Below, one piece after another: positions 38,854-48,156 of a stretch of 64,000 nucleotides of DNA. Position 1 is the stretch's first letter. The number at the start of each line of letters is the position of its first letter. Source of the stretch: Crithidia fasciculata (taxonomy: Eukaryota; Euglenozoa; Kinetoplastea; Trypanosomatida; Trypanosomatidae); NCBI GenBank assembly GCA_000331325.2, contig CM003434.1, positions 1,420,005 to 1,484,004 on the forward strand, written 5' to 3'. The notes beneath the pieces were generated by a model. The model was given only the letters and a program-made list of their open reading frames with translations, searched no databases and was not told the origin of the DNA. The translations under genes were made by a program, and so were the position numbers.

Positions 38854-41800
38854 CTACTCTTGTGGCAGGCGGCTCCACAGGGGTGACCGCACACGGTGGA
38901 TCTCCAGCTCCGGGTCAAAGCCAAGCAACACGTGCACCTTCAACGGACCAGCTGCGGTCTGACGGAAGGGCACGCCTCGCGCAGTCGGCGAACTCGCCGC
39001 CACAGACGCTGTGGCGCCACTGGGCGAGGACGCAGTGCTCTCCCGATCACGTGCAAGCGCCTGCGCGTACATCGCCACTCGCGCCGCAGAGGCACCGTTG
39101 TCTGCCCCATGCGGCGAAGCGCAGCCGTTCATGCTGGGCGACTGTGCCGCGTTGCTGTAATGACGGTAGCGCTGCTGATGCTGCTGATGGTGGTGCCGCT
39201 GCTGGCGGTAGTCGGCAGAGCCCATGAAAGGGTAGCCCGTGAAGACGCGACCCGCATGTGATGGTGCTTGTGGCGAAAAGGGACGAGTTGGACGGGCTGG
39301 GGCGTTTTGATCACGTCGAGGTGGGTACGCCACTGATGGCGGTACGGTCGGGTAGGCGCGGCTGTAGTCTTCATCATCAGAGTCATCCTTGAAGTGTTCC
39401 ACGCCAGAGAGGATGCGGTGTAGCGCGGCGCCGTCCACCATCATCTCTTCCTCCTCAGTTTCCCCTTCCCTCTCGTATGCTGGCTGCTGCGAGCGATGCT
39501 GGGCCTTTCCCGCGTCATCCTCTCGCACCTGCACCGCGTCGTCACTGGCGCTGTCACTGTTCTCGTCGCTGCCGTCGTCGCTGTAGCTGTAGGAGGCGGT
39601 GCCGTCCTCATCCACCCCTCGCTGCCCTGCAGCATTGCACTCCCACTGCGAAGGGTGCGGAGGGACGAGCAGCGAGGTAAGCGCTTCCAACCTGTCCCGC
39701 CGTAACCAATTACCACCGCCATCGCCTTCCTCTTCCTCCACGCCGCCTCTGCTGGTCTCCTGCAGCCACCGCCGACCGTACATCGTTTCTTGTCTGTGCA
39801 GCTCACCGCTCTGTTGTGCGGTACTGCCAAAGAAGCTCAATTCCGCTTCATTTTCTCCCTTCTCTCCTCTCATTGGCACGTCGCCGGTCTTATCTGTAGC
39901 AGGCGGGCGAGTGGGAAAGGCGCCGTTGCCATTTTTATCACTCGTTTCATCATCTTCACGGAAGAAAGCGTCGCTGGTAACGAAAAAGGAGCTCTTGTTG
40001 ACAAAGGCTTGCGGGGAAACCGGAGACTGTCGCGGTGCATCGGCCTGTGCCCACCGTGCGGCAGAGGCTGCGTGGTCGTCTTCAACACGTGCTTTGCAGT
40101 GCAGCGGGACATCAACCAGTACGGTTTCGTTGCTGGCTGTCGCCTCCGCTGATGCACCTGTGGTGCCGTCCCCTTCCTCTTCGTAGTCGTCGCTCACGGA
40201 AAGTGGCCGCGCTGTCCGCAGCGACTTAGGATCCCCTGCTGTGTGCTTCACCTCTTCAACGAGCTCACCACTCTGCTCTCGCTGCTCCTCTTTCCTCTCT
40301 TCCGTAAAGGCGTGCGGTGAGGCAAGAGTGGGGGAGACGAAGCTGTACCACGCATGCAGGCTGCTCGCCTCACTGGCGAGGCCATTCGGACTCAACGGTG
40401 GCTGCACGGCGGCTGTCGCTTTTTTTCCTTCCGCAAGTCTTCCTTCTTCACTCCCACCAGAGGCTCTCAGTCCCGCTGGCCCTCTGTTCATTTTGTTGTC
40501 TCCGTCTTCGTCCGCTGCCTGTGCCGCTGCTGCCTCTCCGGGAAAGCCAAAGGCGTCTCCGGCGGAGCGCCACATCACCGAGGGTCTACCGTAGGAGAGT
40601 CCCCCATTTAAGAAGGTGCTCGGCTGCGACACGGGCACTCTGGTGAAGGACTGGTGAGGAGAGGCCGCCGTGGCTGCGTCGCCAAAGACGGAGGGAAAGG
40701 CAAAGTCACGTAGACTGCTGTGGTGCGCTGCTGCCTCCTCCTGAAGGTCTTCTGTAAAGGGGAGAGTCAAGTCCTGTAGGGCAGATGGTGCTCGAGCACG
40801 CACCGAAGGCGGCTGCACCACCACCGCTGCACCACCACCAGACATCTTGCTGGCTTCTGCCATACGTGTGGTGTGGGAGTGGAACGTACCGTAGCTGTAA
40901 AAGTTGTTGCCGCTGCTGAGATGCCTCTGTGAGCCGCGATCAGCGTCGTTGACGTGTTCTTCGTGGTCATCGAGGAGGACATCGTGGGCCTCTGAGACGC
41001 GTGGGCCAAGGTTCCACTCCCCCACGCTCTGCTGCGTCCGTCTTGCCTGCTGCATAAAGAACTGTTGCTGCTGTTGCTGCATCGAGTAGCGGCCCCATCC
41101 GCCACTACCGCGGCGTGAGTTGAAGAAAGCAGACGACCCGTGCGGGTTCTCAGGCAAGAGCTGCGTTCGGGCCGCCGGCTTCACAGGCACAGAGGAGGCT
41201 AGCTGAGGGGTGGAGGAGGCGCCAGAAAACGGCAGCTGACCGGCACCAGTACCGCTACCGCTACTCACGCGGTGGTGCTGTACGGCACTGTTGGAGAGAG
41301 GAGAGGCGTCACCAGGTGCTCTGCGCAGGTTGGCGAAGGAGGGGAGGAAGAGAGGGAAGGCGGGCTGCACTGGCGACAAAGAAGACCCCCTGGCTGCGGA
41401 GTGCACCGGAGCCGTCGTTGTTGTCGGGGTCATATCTGGGTACGGGTGAGCAGGCAAGGGCTTCTTCCATGAGTCTCTTGCATTCTCCATTTTGAAGCTT
41501 CCTGCTGCTGCTCCAGCAGCGCGGGGGCTGGCGGTTGCGTGCGGGGGATGGGATTGGCTGAGACGCCGCGTTGTCAGCGGCTCCTCTCGCGCATTTACCC
41601 GCTCTTCCGCACCGTTGTTCAAAGCACTGCTGACATCTGCGTTTGGTGCAAGAGGAAGTTGTTGCGGCTGATGCGGCTGAATGGCAGGTGCATCCGTGTC
41701 CGTGTGCGGTGGTGGCGGCGGCGGTACGTTTCGCAACGGCGTCGCTGCATCGTCGTCCGATGATGCTCTGTTGTCGCCCTTGTGTGCTCTGGGAGAGGTG

Positions 41801-42195
41801 GGCGACGGTGCCGTCCTGCCGCCTGCGTGCACCACTGCAGTCAGGTGCTTTTGCGTAGAAGTTGCTTTGTTACGCTGGGAGTTCGTGCGGCTTGACGCAT
41901 CGCGTTCTTTTGTCAACTCTGCCTTTCGTCCATGCTTGCGAGAAGCGCGGTGAGACCCGCTGTCGCTTTCATGCTTACCCTTCTTGCCGTTGTGTTGGTG
42001 CTGTTGGCGGCTGCGTGGCGAGTTGCTGGAGTCGTGACGGTGCCTTGGGGATGAAGAGGAGAACGAGGTGGTGGCGGAGGTGCGCCGCTGCTTTGGTTTC
42101 ACTACTTCGGTGCTGTGCAGCGAAAGGACGACTAAAGGAATGGAGTGTGTGGTAGCTGTGCCATCTCCGGTGTGTTGTGTAGTCGGCTGCGTCAT
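38854..42195 (-). CDS. Large disordered Ser/Ala-rich protein (1113 aa)
   Basis: Not recognised. The first in-frame ATG gives MTQPTTQHTGDG, followed by a short ordered piece (IPLVVLSLHSTEVVKPKQRR, about 19-38) and a basic His/Arg/Ser/Lys region to about 115. The rest is low complexity with a six-glutamine run, a proline run and several acidic blocks. Aromatic islands occur mid-protein (SLRDFAFPSVFGD, GLSYGRPSVMWRSAGDAFGF). RRxS sites include QRRTS (37-41), TRRLS (near 209-213) and RRGSGG. The last 29 residues look ordered and conserved-like (LKVHVLLGFDPELEIHRVRS). The frame is open upstream without an ATG, across a pyrimidine tract ending ATAACAAG that may hold the splice acceptor. No membrane segment is seen. 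Confidence 0.78.
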   Translation of the reverse strand: MTQPTTQHTGDGTATTHSIPLVVLSLHSTEVVKPKQRRTSATTSFSSSSPRHRHDSSNSPRSRQQHQHNGKKGKHESDSGSHRASRKHGRKAELTKERDASSRTNSQRNKATSTQKHLTAVVHAGGRTAPSPTSPRAHKGDNRASSDDDAATPLRNVPPPPPPHTDTDAPAIQPHQPQQLPLAPNADVSSALNNGAEERVNAREEPLTTRRLSQSHPPHATASPRAAGAAAGSFKMENARDSWKKPLPAHPYPDMTPTTTTAPVHSAARGSSLSPVQPAFPLFLPSFANLRRAPGDASPLSNSAVQHHRVSSGSGTGAGQLPFSGASSTPQLASSVPVKPAARTQLLPENPHGSSAFFNSRRGSGGWGRYSMQQQQQQFFMQQARRTQQSVGEWNLGPRVSEAHDVLLDDHEEHVNDADRGSQRHLSSGNNFYSYGTFHSHTTRMAEASKMSGGGAAVVVQPPSVRARAPSALQDLTLPFTEDLQEEAAAHHSSLRDFAFPSVFGDAATAASPHQSFTRVPVSQPSTFLNGGLSYGRPSVMWRSAGDAFGFPGEAAAAQAADEDGDNKMNRGPAGLRASGGSEEGRLAEGKKATAAVQPPLSPNGLASEASSLHAWYSFVSPTLASPHAFTEERKEEQREQSGELVEEVKHTAGDPKSLRTARPLSVSDDYEEEGDGTTGASAEATASNETVLVDVPLHCKARVEDDHAASAARWAQADAPRQSPVSPQAFVNKSSFFVTSDAFFREDDETSDKNGNGAFPTRPPATDKTGDVPMRGEKGENEAELSFFGSTAQQSGELHRQETMYGRRWLQETSRGGVEEEEGDGGGNWLRRDRLEALTSLLVPPHPSQWECNAAGQRGVDEDGTASYSYSDDGSDENSDSASDDAVQVREDDAGKAQHRSQQPAYEREGETEEEEMMVDGAALHRILSGVEHFKDDSDDEDYSRAYPTVPPSVAYPPRRDQNAPARPTRPFSPQAPSHAGRVFTGYPFMGSADYRQQRHHHQQHQQRYRHYSNAAQSPSMNGCASPHGADNGASAARVAMYAQALARDRESTASSPSGATASVAASSPTARGVPFRQTAAGPLKVHVLLGFDPELEIHRVRSPLWSRLPQE

Positions 42196-43056
42196 GGTAG
42201 CGGTGATGCACGCAAAACTCTCAGATTTTGCAGTCTGGACGGCACGTCGGCAGGACAGAGCTGTGTGTGTTTGTCTCAGTGTGTGTATTTGGATGTGCGA
42301 AAAGATGTCTTCTCTTGTTATGGACAGAGAGAGTGAGAGAAAAAGAAAGAGCACTTAAAAAAGAAAGAAAAAATAATAAAGAAAAATAAAAGGGGAAAAA
42401 GGAACAAAAGAGCCTGCAGCAGATAGAGAGCACTGTTGATTGAACAGCTTCACTGCTGTGTCTATCCGAAGGGAGAAGGCTGCTGGGGACGAAAAAAAAA
42501 AACGATGACTGAAGTTATTGAGGGGAGGGAGAGGAGAACAGTCCCAACAAGAAAAGATCTTTTTGAGCAGGTACAATTACGAATGAGACTCTGAGGGGAA
42601 AAAAGAGAAAAAAGAGAGGACGAAATTCAACCAACAAAATAGAGATTGACGGAGAAGCACACAGACACAACGAAAAGAGAAAGAAAAACAATTCAACACA
42701 GTAAAATTAAAAAAAAAATTAGAAGGAAACCTTGCAGAATGTAAAAAAAAAACTTTGAGAGATCGTTGTCGGACGAATAGTTCGAGTCGCCAAGAATCTT
42801 GCCTGACGTCACAGAGTGTTCACGGTCGTGCCCCAGAGCGGGTTGGTGGGAGTGCTGAAGTGTGTGTTCCCTGGTGCCGCAGCAGTACAGCAGAAAGTAA
42901 CCCTACGCAGCTGCAGGTCCAGCAATAAGGAACTCAGCACCCAGCGTGGAAATTGGAGAGAGGGAGAGATGGAGAAGGGGTGAGTGATTGGATCGGCATC
43001 GTACGACACTTAAAGGGTATGTAGTGCTGTGAAAACGAGACGATAGTACTAAGCCT

Positions 43057-43143
43057 TCAGCTCAGTGAAGCACGCCTCGGTGGAAGTGACACAAAATAGA
43101 CTCCCACACGACGCTCCGTTTTTCTGTGAAGAATGTGGCCCAT
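43057..43143 (-). CDS. Possible micro-ORF (28 aa)
   Basis: The first ATG after an acceptor-like TTTATTTTTGAGCAG opens 28 codons: MGHILHRKTERRVGVYFVSL, then a PPRR-containing end. It is about 0.9 kb upstream of the next large gene and could be a uORF. Length is well within chance expectation. Confidence 0.1.
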   Translation of the reverse strand: MGHILHRKTERRVGVYFVSLPPRRASLS

Positions 43144-43549
43144 ATCGTCACACTGTAGTACGCTGACTAGCTGCGGTGCCCAAAGCTTGACCTTCCTCCT
43201 CGCTATCACAGAAGTGAAGTAATCGGTGCTTTTTGTTGAGCCCCAGTCGAGCTACGCTGCTCAAAAATAAAGTGTCGAAATGCGACGAGTAGAGAAAAAG
43301 AACGGAATCTGACAGAAGTCAGAGATGGATCGAGAACACTGCTCTGCATAAAATAGAAAATACAAAAGAGAAACCGAGAAAGGAAAAAAAAAGACATAGC
43401 TGATGCTTCATACCGTGCTGTGGAAATGCACCTTCGCGTGCTTCAGAATTGCCATTTAAGACCTATATCCGGAATTGCAAAAGGCACCATCCACTTCAGT
43501 GGTTCTGCACGAAGCTACATCATTTTTACTGTTTATTTAAACAGCAATG

Positions 43550-43573
43550 AAAAAAAAAAAAGGGGGGGGGGGG
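43550..43573. repeat. A12-G12 homopurine run
   Basis: Twelve A followed directly by twelve G on the plus strand, so C12-T12 on the transcribed-sense strand, about 135 bases beyond the stop of the solenoid gene. Confidence 0.85.
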
Positions 43574-43706
43574 CAAAATGGCGGAAGAGATAAATCACAA
43601 CGCAACGAAAATAGAAATAGCACAGTGTGCACGGTACCCACATGTGTAGTGCAAAATAGAGGTTTAAAAAAGAATGCTAACACTGAGCAAAAAAAAAAAA
43701 AAAACA

Positions 43707-46700
43707 CTATTCCATGCGCACCAGCGAGGCATCCGATAACACCCACGCATCGGCATCTACCTTGTACTCCGCCACCGCCGCACGACGCTCGTCTGTCCAT
43801 CCATTATCGTTGCAGCACCGCAGCACCACCTCCAGCCCGATGCGACGCACCACCGCAGCGGGATGATGACGCAGCACCGTCGCCTCGAAAGTGTCCGCGT
43901 CCTCCACTTCAAATAGAAGAAAGTTGCTGTTCCGCATCAACTCCACCGCTCTCATTGCTGCTCCGATGTGCAAGAGGTTCGCATCCATCAGCGCCGTCAG
44001 CTGCGGCACGAGCTGCACACAGGGAAGGACATACACAAACTCTACGATGAGCTTTGGCTGCCGGCGTGCGGCGGTGAGCCCCATAATGGTACCCTCGGCC
44101 ACGCGGTGGTATCGTTGTGCGCTTATTGGATCCGCTCTCTCCGTCAGTGAGGTAAAGACTTTCGTCACAATCTTCAGCGAGGGGTCCGCCTGCACGTTGA
44201 GAATAGAGGAGACGACGTAGGCCACCGTCTCCTCCGCTGTACACCGCATCATGCACTGAAGAGCAGACCGCACGTGGCGGGGGCTGGTGCAGCCATCGAG
44301 GTAGGCACCAACCTCCTTGCACAGTTCTAAACTTGTGTACGGGGGCACGTCAGCTAGCTTGCGGAGGGCGGCAACACGGACGTTGCGCTTCGGGTGGCGC
44401 AGGAGATGCGCAAGGAGGCTCTGGTAGCGTGCCAGCTGCCACGGAAGACGTAGGGCGGCCCACCGCAGCTTCGTCATGGCCTCGCAAGCAGCTGATGAGG
44501 GGCAGCGCAGCGCCTCCTCCTCGTCGTCCTTCTTCTCGCTCTCCTCCTTCTCTCCTTCCTCCTCCTCATCAGTCACCTCTTCGTTGCTCTCGTTCTCCTC
44601 TTCTTCTTCTTCCTCGTCAGTCGCCTCTTCGTCGCTCTCATCCTCCGCCGTGTCGTCTTCTGCACCCGCCTCCTTTGCATGCTTCATGTCCCACTCCACG
44701 AGGCGCTCGTAGTACGCCCACACCTGCGGCTTGGTAATGTAGTGGAAGAGGGTCGTAACAAAAGCGGTGCGCACATCCCGGTGCATCGGCAACGCCGCCG
44801 ACGTGGGAGAAGAGGAAAAGTGTGCGGGTGTGTCCTCCTCCGCTACGACATTGCCCTCTGCGTCCACGTCCGGCATCGGCAGTTGCTGCTCCGCCGCAAA
44901 GCGCACAAGCCGCTCGAAGGCCGCCTCCTCTCGCTTGTTACCGAGGAGGTGCAGCGCTTCTTTCTGCGACGACACGTGCCTGCCTGTGAGGATCGATTCC
45001 AGCTCACGCAGTACCTCTGCACTCGACGCCCGCCGCAGCACATGCGCCAGCGCTCGTAACGCCTCCATGCGGGTATCCGGCACATCGAGCGCAGCCTGCA
45101 GAACCCGCACCGCAGCTGTATCCCCCTCGTAGTAGCCCAGTGCCTGCAGTGCGAAGCCTTTCAGGTAGTCGCCGTGTACCGGGTGCTCCTCCGTGGCGAG
45201 GGTAAGGAGGCTGTGCGAGACACCCTTGGCATCTGCCCAGGCGGTGGTGGACGCCACGGAGGGTAGCTGAGAGAGAAGGCTGACATAGGTGCGCAGAGGG
45301 TAAGGATTGACGTTCTTTTCGTCGTAAATCATAGCAAGGATCGACACGGCGTACATCTCCTGCTGCTGTGCGGTCCACTTGTAGGCGCGGGCGAGCGGCA
45401 GTTTGCAGAGGTACGGCCCGTTCTCATTCTTCTCGTAGTGGAAGCGACAGTTGGGAATCTCCACGATGAGGTTCACGAGGCGGTCCAGCAGCGGGCCTTG
45501 TAGCGTGTTGCAAATTATTCTCTGCACCGAGTCTTGTACCACCCAGTCCAAATTCTTCTCAATCAGCGCCGGCAGCTCGGCGACCGTTTCAGCTGGGAAG
45601 AGTCGGGCAAGAAGGTTGAAGCTGTGGGAGGCGGCGGAGCCGATCTCGCAGTCGCGGCCAGCAGTCAGCACCGTCTTTACATGATCCCTGAAGCGCGCCG
45701 CATGACTTGCATCCTCGTGCTGTCCATCAAAAAACAGACACGTGACGCTTTTTTGGCTTTCAACGAGGAGAGCATGTGTGATCTCCACGTAGAGGTGATC
45801 GTTTGAACTGCGGAGCACCTCCAGCGCCACGTTCAGCAGCTCTGTAGCCAAACGAGGTAAGACGTGAGGATAGGCAATAGCAAGGTAGTCCAACAGCTTT
45901 GCCGCGTTGCCATAGCTGCAGAAGTCGCCCTGCTGGCGGATAAGGTGTACCAGCTGCGGTAGCGCGAAGTCTGGGTATGGCCCACTCAGGTCTAGCAGTA
46001 GTACCTGCACCGTCCCCAGCGCGTAGTCCGAGACGTCGTTGGCGTTGAAAGTTGCCTCCAGCAGTAATCGCAGCTTCTCCACAACCGTAGCGTCTGCCAC
46101 GAATTTTGAAGCGCGGCGCCAGAAGCCACGTGGTAGGCCGTTCAAGGCCTCGTACATGGCGATTTTCCACGGGTCCTGCTCCTTGGTACGGCGAAGGCAG
46201 TAGTCGAGGGCCGCGTCTACATGCTCTGGGAAGTAGCGCAAGGAGGCGAGCAGAGGTAGCACTGCATCAGCGCGGTTGTGGACATCGTTGCTCGTCAAGA
46301 AGGCATCACCCAGCTGCAAACTTTCAGGAAAGGGGAGAAAACGAAGGAAGGCAATGCGACAAAGCGTGTCGTCACGAAGCTCAGGGTGGGCAAAGTCTGC
46401 ACGCGCCTCCACGGCACGGTCCTCCGCACGGGGCAGCCACTCCACCCTACTGACCTCCATCACACCCCTCCAATCCACCATGAGGTGGCGCTGTGTGTGA
46501 TAAAGTCGCTGACGCACCTCGGATGGCAGGTGGGGACGCTCTCGACGTATCGACTGGAGAATACCCTTGTCCATCATCTGCAAGATCAGATCACATTTGC
46601 CCTTTAGACGGCGTACTCCGCGGCGGGTCAGGATGCACTCCAGTGAGCTACTAAAGCCTGCCAGGACCGCGGCACCTTCCCCATCCAGAAGATAGCTGGC

Positions 46701-47546
46701 CACCTCCACTGGAAACCTAGAGAGAAAGTAGTCGGTCAGCAAGTAGCCCATCTCGCAGGGGTTCAGCGCCATGAAGGGAGTCGTAGAGGTAAAGAGGCGG
46801 AGAGCGTGACGGGCACCACCGTGGGAGGAGAGATAGCCGATGGCTCGCAGCACGTGGCGCCGCCACACCGCCTCCACCGTTTGCGTCGCAGCGAACTGAC
46901 TCGCAACGCGACGGCAGAGAAAATCGACCACCCAGGCACCGTGGAGCTTGCAGAGCATTCGGAGGCTCGCCGTGTCGAGCGCAGCCAGGTCCTCCTCTGA
47001 TAGTCGCTCGATCTCTGCGGGTGGTAAGCCACCGAGCAGGTATTGCTGCTTCACGGGGTGGGAAATGATCCGGGAGTGGTACACCTCTACGACGACGTCC
47101 TGCTTCCCAGACTGAAGAAGCTTGTGCAGGAAGGCCTTAAACTGGGGGAGGCGAGAGGAGGCGAGGAAGGCAGCGGGGGAGAAGTCTTCGGACGGCTGCG
47201 GAGCTTCGGTTGTCAGCAAGGGGGTCATGATGAGAGCGGCGGTACGCTCCGATTGGTCCTGCAGCACCACCAGGGCAGCCTGCCACAGCGGCTGCGGCAC
47301 AGGCAGGGAGCGACGCTTTGCCTCCGCAAAAGCACCACAAAGAGCGTAGGCGGAGAGTAAGCGGTGATACGAGACCTCCGTGGGAGCGGCCATCTCGCAG
47401 ATCCGCTGTTGAAGGTCACTGCTGTTGACGTTGGCAGCGGCGCCGAGGCTCTCGCGTCCCAGCTGCAGGAATGTAGCGCAGCGGGTGGTGTAGGGCTGCT
47501 CCCCGACGGAGCGGACGAGGGCGGCAACGGAGGCAAACTGCGACAT
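43707..47546 (-). CDS. Large alpha-solenoid (HEAT-like) protein with acidic insert (1279 aa)
   Basis: Not assigned to a named family. From MSQFASVAALVRSVGEQPYT onward the protein is almost wholly helical, with repeated Leu/Ala-rich helix pairs typical of HEAT/ARM solenoids (for example ADAVLPLLASLRYFPEHVDA and VRVAALRKLADVPPYTSLEL). One hydrophilic break, about residues 959-1011, is nearly all Glu/Asp and contains a tandem duplication at DNA level. It is the most conventional globular protein here apart from the enzymes, and has no membrane segment. A role as a large scaffold or adaptor is inferred from the fold only. The ATG is fixed by a strong acceptor: a T10 tract, then CCTTTGCCATTTAACAG, about 60 bases upstream. 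The frame is open further upstream but only across this tract. Confidence 0.85.
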   Translation of the reverse strand: MSQFASVAALVRSVGEQPYTTRCATFLQLGRESLGAAANVNSSDLQQRICEMAAPTEVSYHRLLSAYALCGAFAEAKRRSLPVPQPLWQAALVVLQDQSERTAALIMTPLLTTEAPQPSEDFSPAAFLASSRLPQFKAFLHKLLQSGKQDVVVEVYHSRIISHPVKQQYLLGGLPPAEIERLSEEDLAALDTASLRMLCKLHGAWVVDFLCRRVASQFAATQTVEAVWRRHVLRAIGYLSSHGGARHALRLFTSTTPFMALNPCEMGYLLTDYFLSRFPVEVASYLLDGEGAAVLAGFSSSLECILTRRGVRRLKGKCDLILQMMDKGILQSIRRERPHLPSEVRQRLYHTQRHLMVDWRGVMEVSRVEWLPRAEDRAVEARADFAHPELRDDTLCRIAFLRFLPFPESLQLGDAFLTSNDVHNRADAVLPLLASLRYFPEHVDAALDYCLRRTKEQDPWKIAMYEALNGLPRGFWRRASKFVADATVVEKLRLLLEATFNANDVSDYALGTVQVLLLDLSGPYPDFALPQLVHLIRQQGDFCSYGNAAKLLDYLAIAYPHVLPRLATELLNVALEVLRSSNDHLYVEITHALLVESQKSVTCLFFDGQHEDASHAARFRDHVKTVLTAGRDCEIGSAASHSFNLLARLFPAETVAELPALIEKNLDWVVQDSVQRIICNTLQGPLLDRLVNLIVEIPNCRFHYEKNENGPYLCKLPLARAYKWTAQQQEMYAVSILAMIYDEKNVNPYPLRTYVSLLSQLPSVASTTAWADAKGVSHSLLTLATEEHPVHGDYLKGFALQALGYYEGDTAAVRVLQAALDVPDTRMEALRALAHVLRRASSAEVLRELESILTGRHVSSQKEALHLLGNKREEAAFERLVRFAAEQQLPMPDVDAEGNVVAEEDTPAHFSSSPTSAALPMHRDVRTAFVTTLFHYITKPQVWAYYERLVEWDMKHAKEAGAEDDTAEDESDEEATDEEEEEEENESNEEVTDEEEEGEKEESEKKDDEEEALRCPSSAACEAMTKLRWAALRLPWQLARYQSLLAHLLRHPKRNVRVAALRKLADVPPYTSLELCKEVGAYLDGCTSPRHVRSALQCMMRCTAEETVAYVVSSILNVQADPSLKIVTKVFTSLTERADPISAQRYHRVAEGTIMGLTAARRQPKLIVEFVYVLPCVQLVPQLTALMDANLLHIGAAMRAVELMRNSNFLLFEVEDADTFEATVLRHHPAAVVRRIGLEVVLRCCNDNGWTDERRAAVAEYKVDADAWVLSDASLVRME
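44564..44640 (-). repeat. Tandem duplication in the acidic insert
   Basis: A 29-base unit at 44564-44592 recurs 48 bases on at 44612-44640 with four mismatches. It encodes ESDEEATDEE and ESNEEVTDEE. Confidence 0.7.
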
Positions 47547-47605
47547 GTTTCGAAAGAACGGAAGGAGAAGGCAAATGACAGAGAAATAGATGTATGTTTC
47601 AGGGT

Positions 47606-47634
47606 CTGTTAAATGGCAAAGGAAAAAAAAAACG
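47606..47634 (-). promoter_or_regulatory. Predicted spliced-leader acceptor of the solenoid gene
   Basis: Minus strand: T10, CCTTTGCC, ATTTAACAG. The AG is about 60 bases before the ATG at 47546, and no AG lies between. Confidence 0.6.
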
Positions 47635-47955
47635 GCAATGTTGCAATAAAACGAAAGTAGGCGGGTTGACAGACGACGGGAAAAGGTGCGGCTATATGAG
47701 AGAAAGGAAAGAGAATATAATGTATTTCCACACGTTTCAAGCAGACGCCAGAGGTGATTCCGTACGTGTGATTGTTGTTTGTAGAGGATAGGCAATCAGT
47801 AAGGAAAAGAGAAGTTTATGAGAGAGAGGAGAAGGAAAGCAGCAGAGGAGTGGCGAAGTTGTCATTTCAAGTGCTTTATTCGGGACTCCGCAGCACAACG
47901 ATACATGCTGAAATATTGAGGTGCGCCGGTGGAAGCAAACAAAGTCAAAAATAAA

Positions 47956-48156
47956 TCAGATTTTTTGCACTTCTTTTATGTGCAGAGGGAAAAATTGTCT
48001 CTCTGTTGTGGACACTCTCTGATCATCAAGGGGACTGGCACACATAAGGCATCTATAACACCGAATTCCCAGTATGCGCGTCAGAATTCGATGCGTCGGA
48101 GCTCTGCTTTTTCTGCAGGTTGTTTTGTTTGTTTGCAATTTTCTGATCTGAGGCAT
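47956..48156 (-). CDS. Possible small ORF with CxxCxxC (66 aa)
   Basis: An ATG opens 66 codons: a Lys/Arg/Thr-rich first half, then RCYRCLMCASPLDDQRV, then ERQFFPLHIKEVQKI. The middle resembles the second-finger core of a LIM-type zinc module (C-F/Y-x-C-x2-C-x3-L), but the other expected ligands are not visible. A strong acceptor-like tract, T9 then CTCAG, lies about 50 bases upstream with a short ATG-TGG-GCT-TGA frame between. Could be a small gene, a decayed one, or chance. Confidence 0.2.
   Translation of the reverse strand: MPQIRKLQTNKTTCRKSRAPTHRILTRILGIRCYRCLMCASPLDDQRVSTTERQFFPLHIKEVQKI

Larger units (their letters stand above)
42196..43706. other. 1.5-kb spacer
   Basis: A balanced stretch at about 42780-43260 holds a 28-codon frame at 43057-43143. 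An A12-G12 homopurine run lies at 43550-43573, close to the 3' end of the solenoid gene. Both are listed separately. Confidence 0.6.

Noticed and set aside
42776-42800. AGTTCGAGTC, possible tRNA B box
   Set aside because: Flanks do not pair into a T-stem and no A box or cloverleaf is present.
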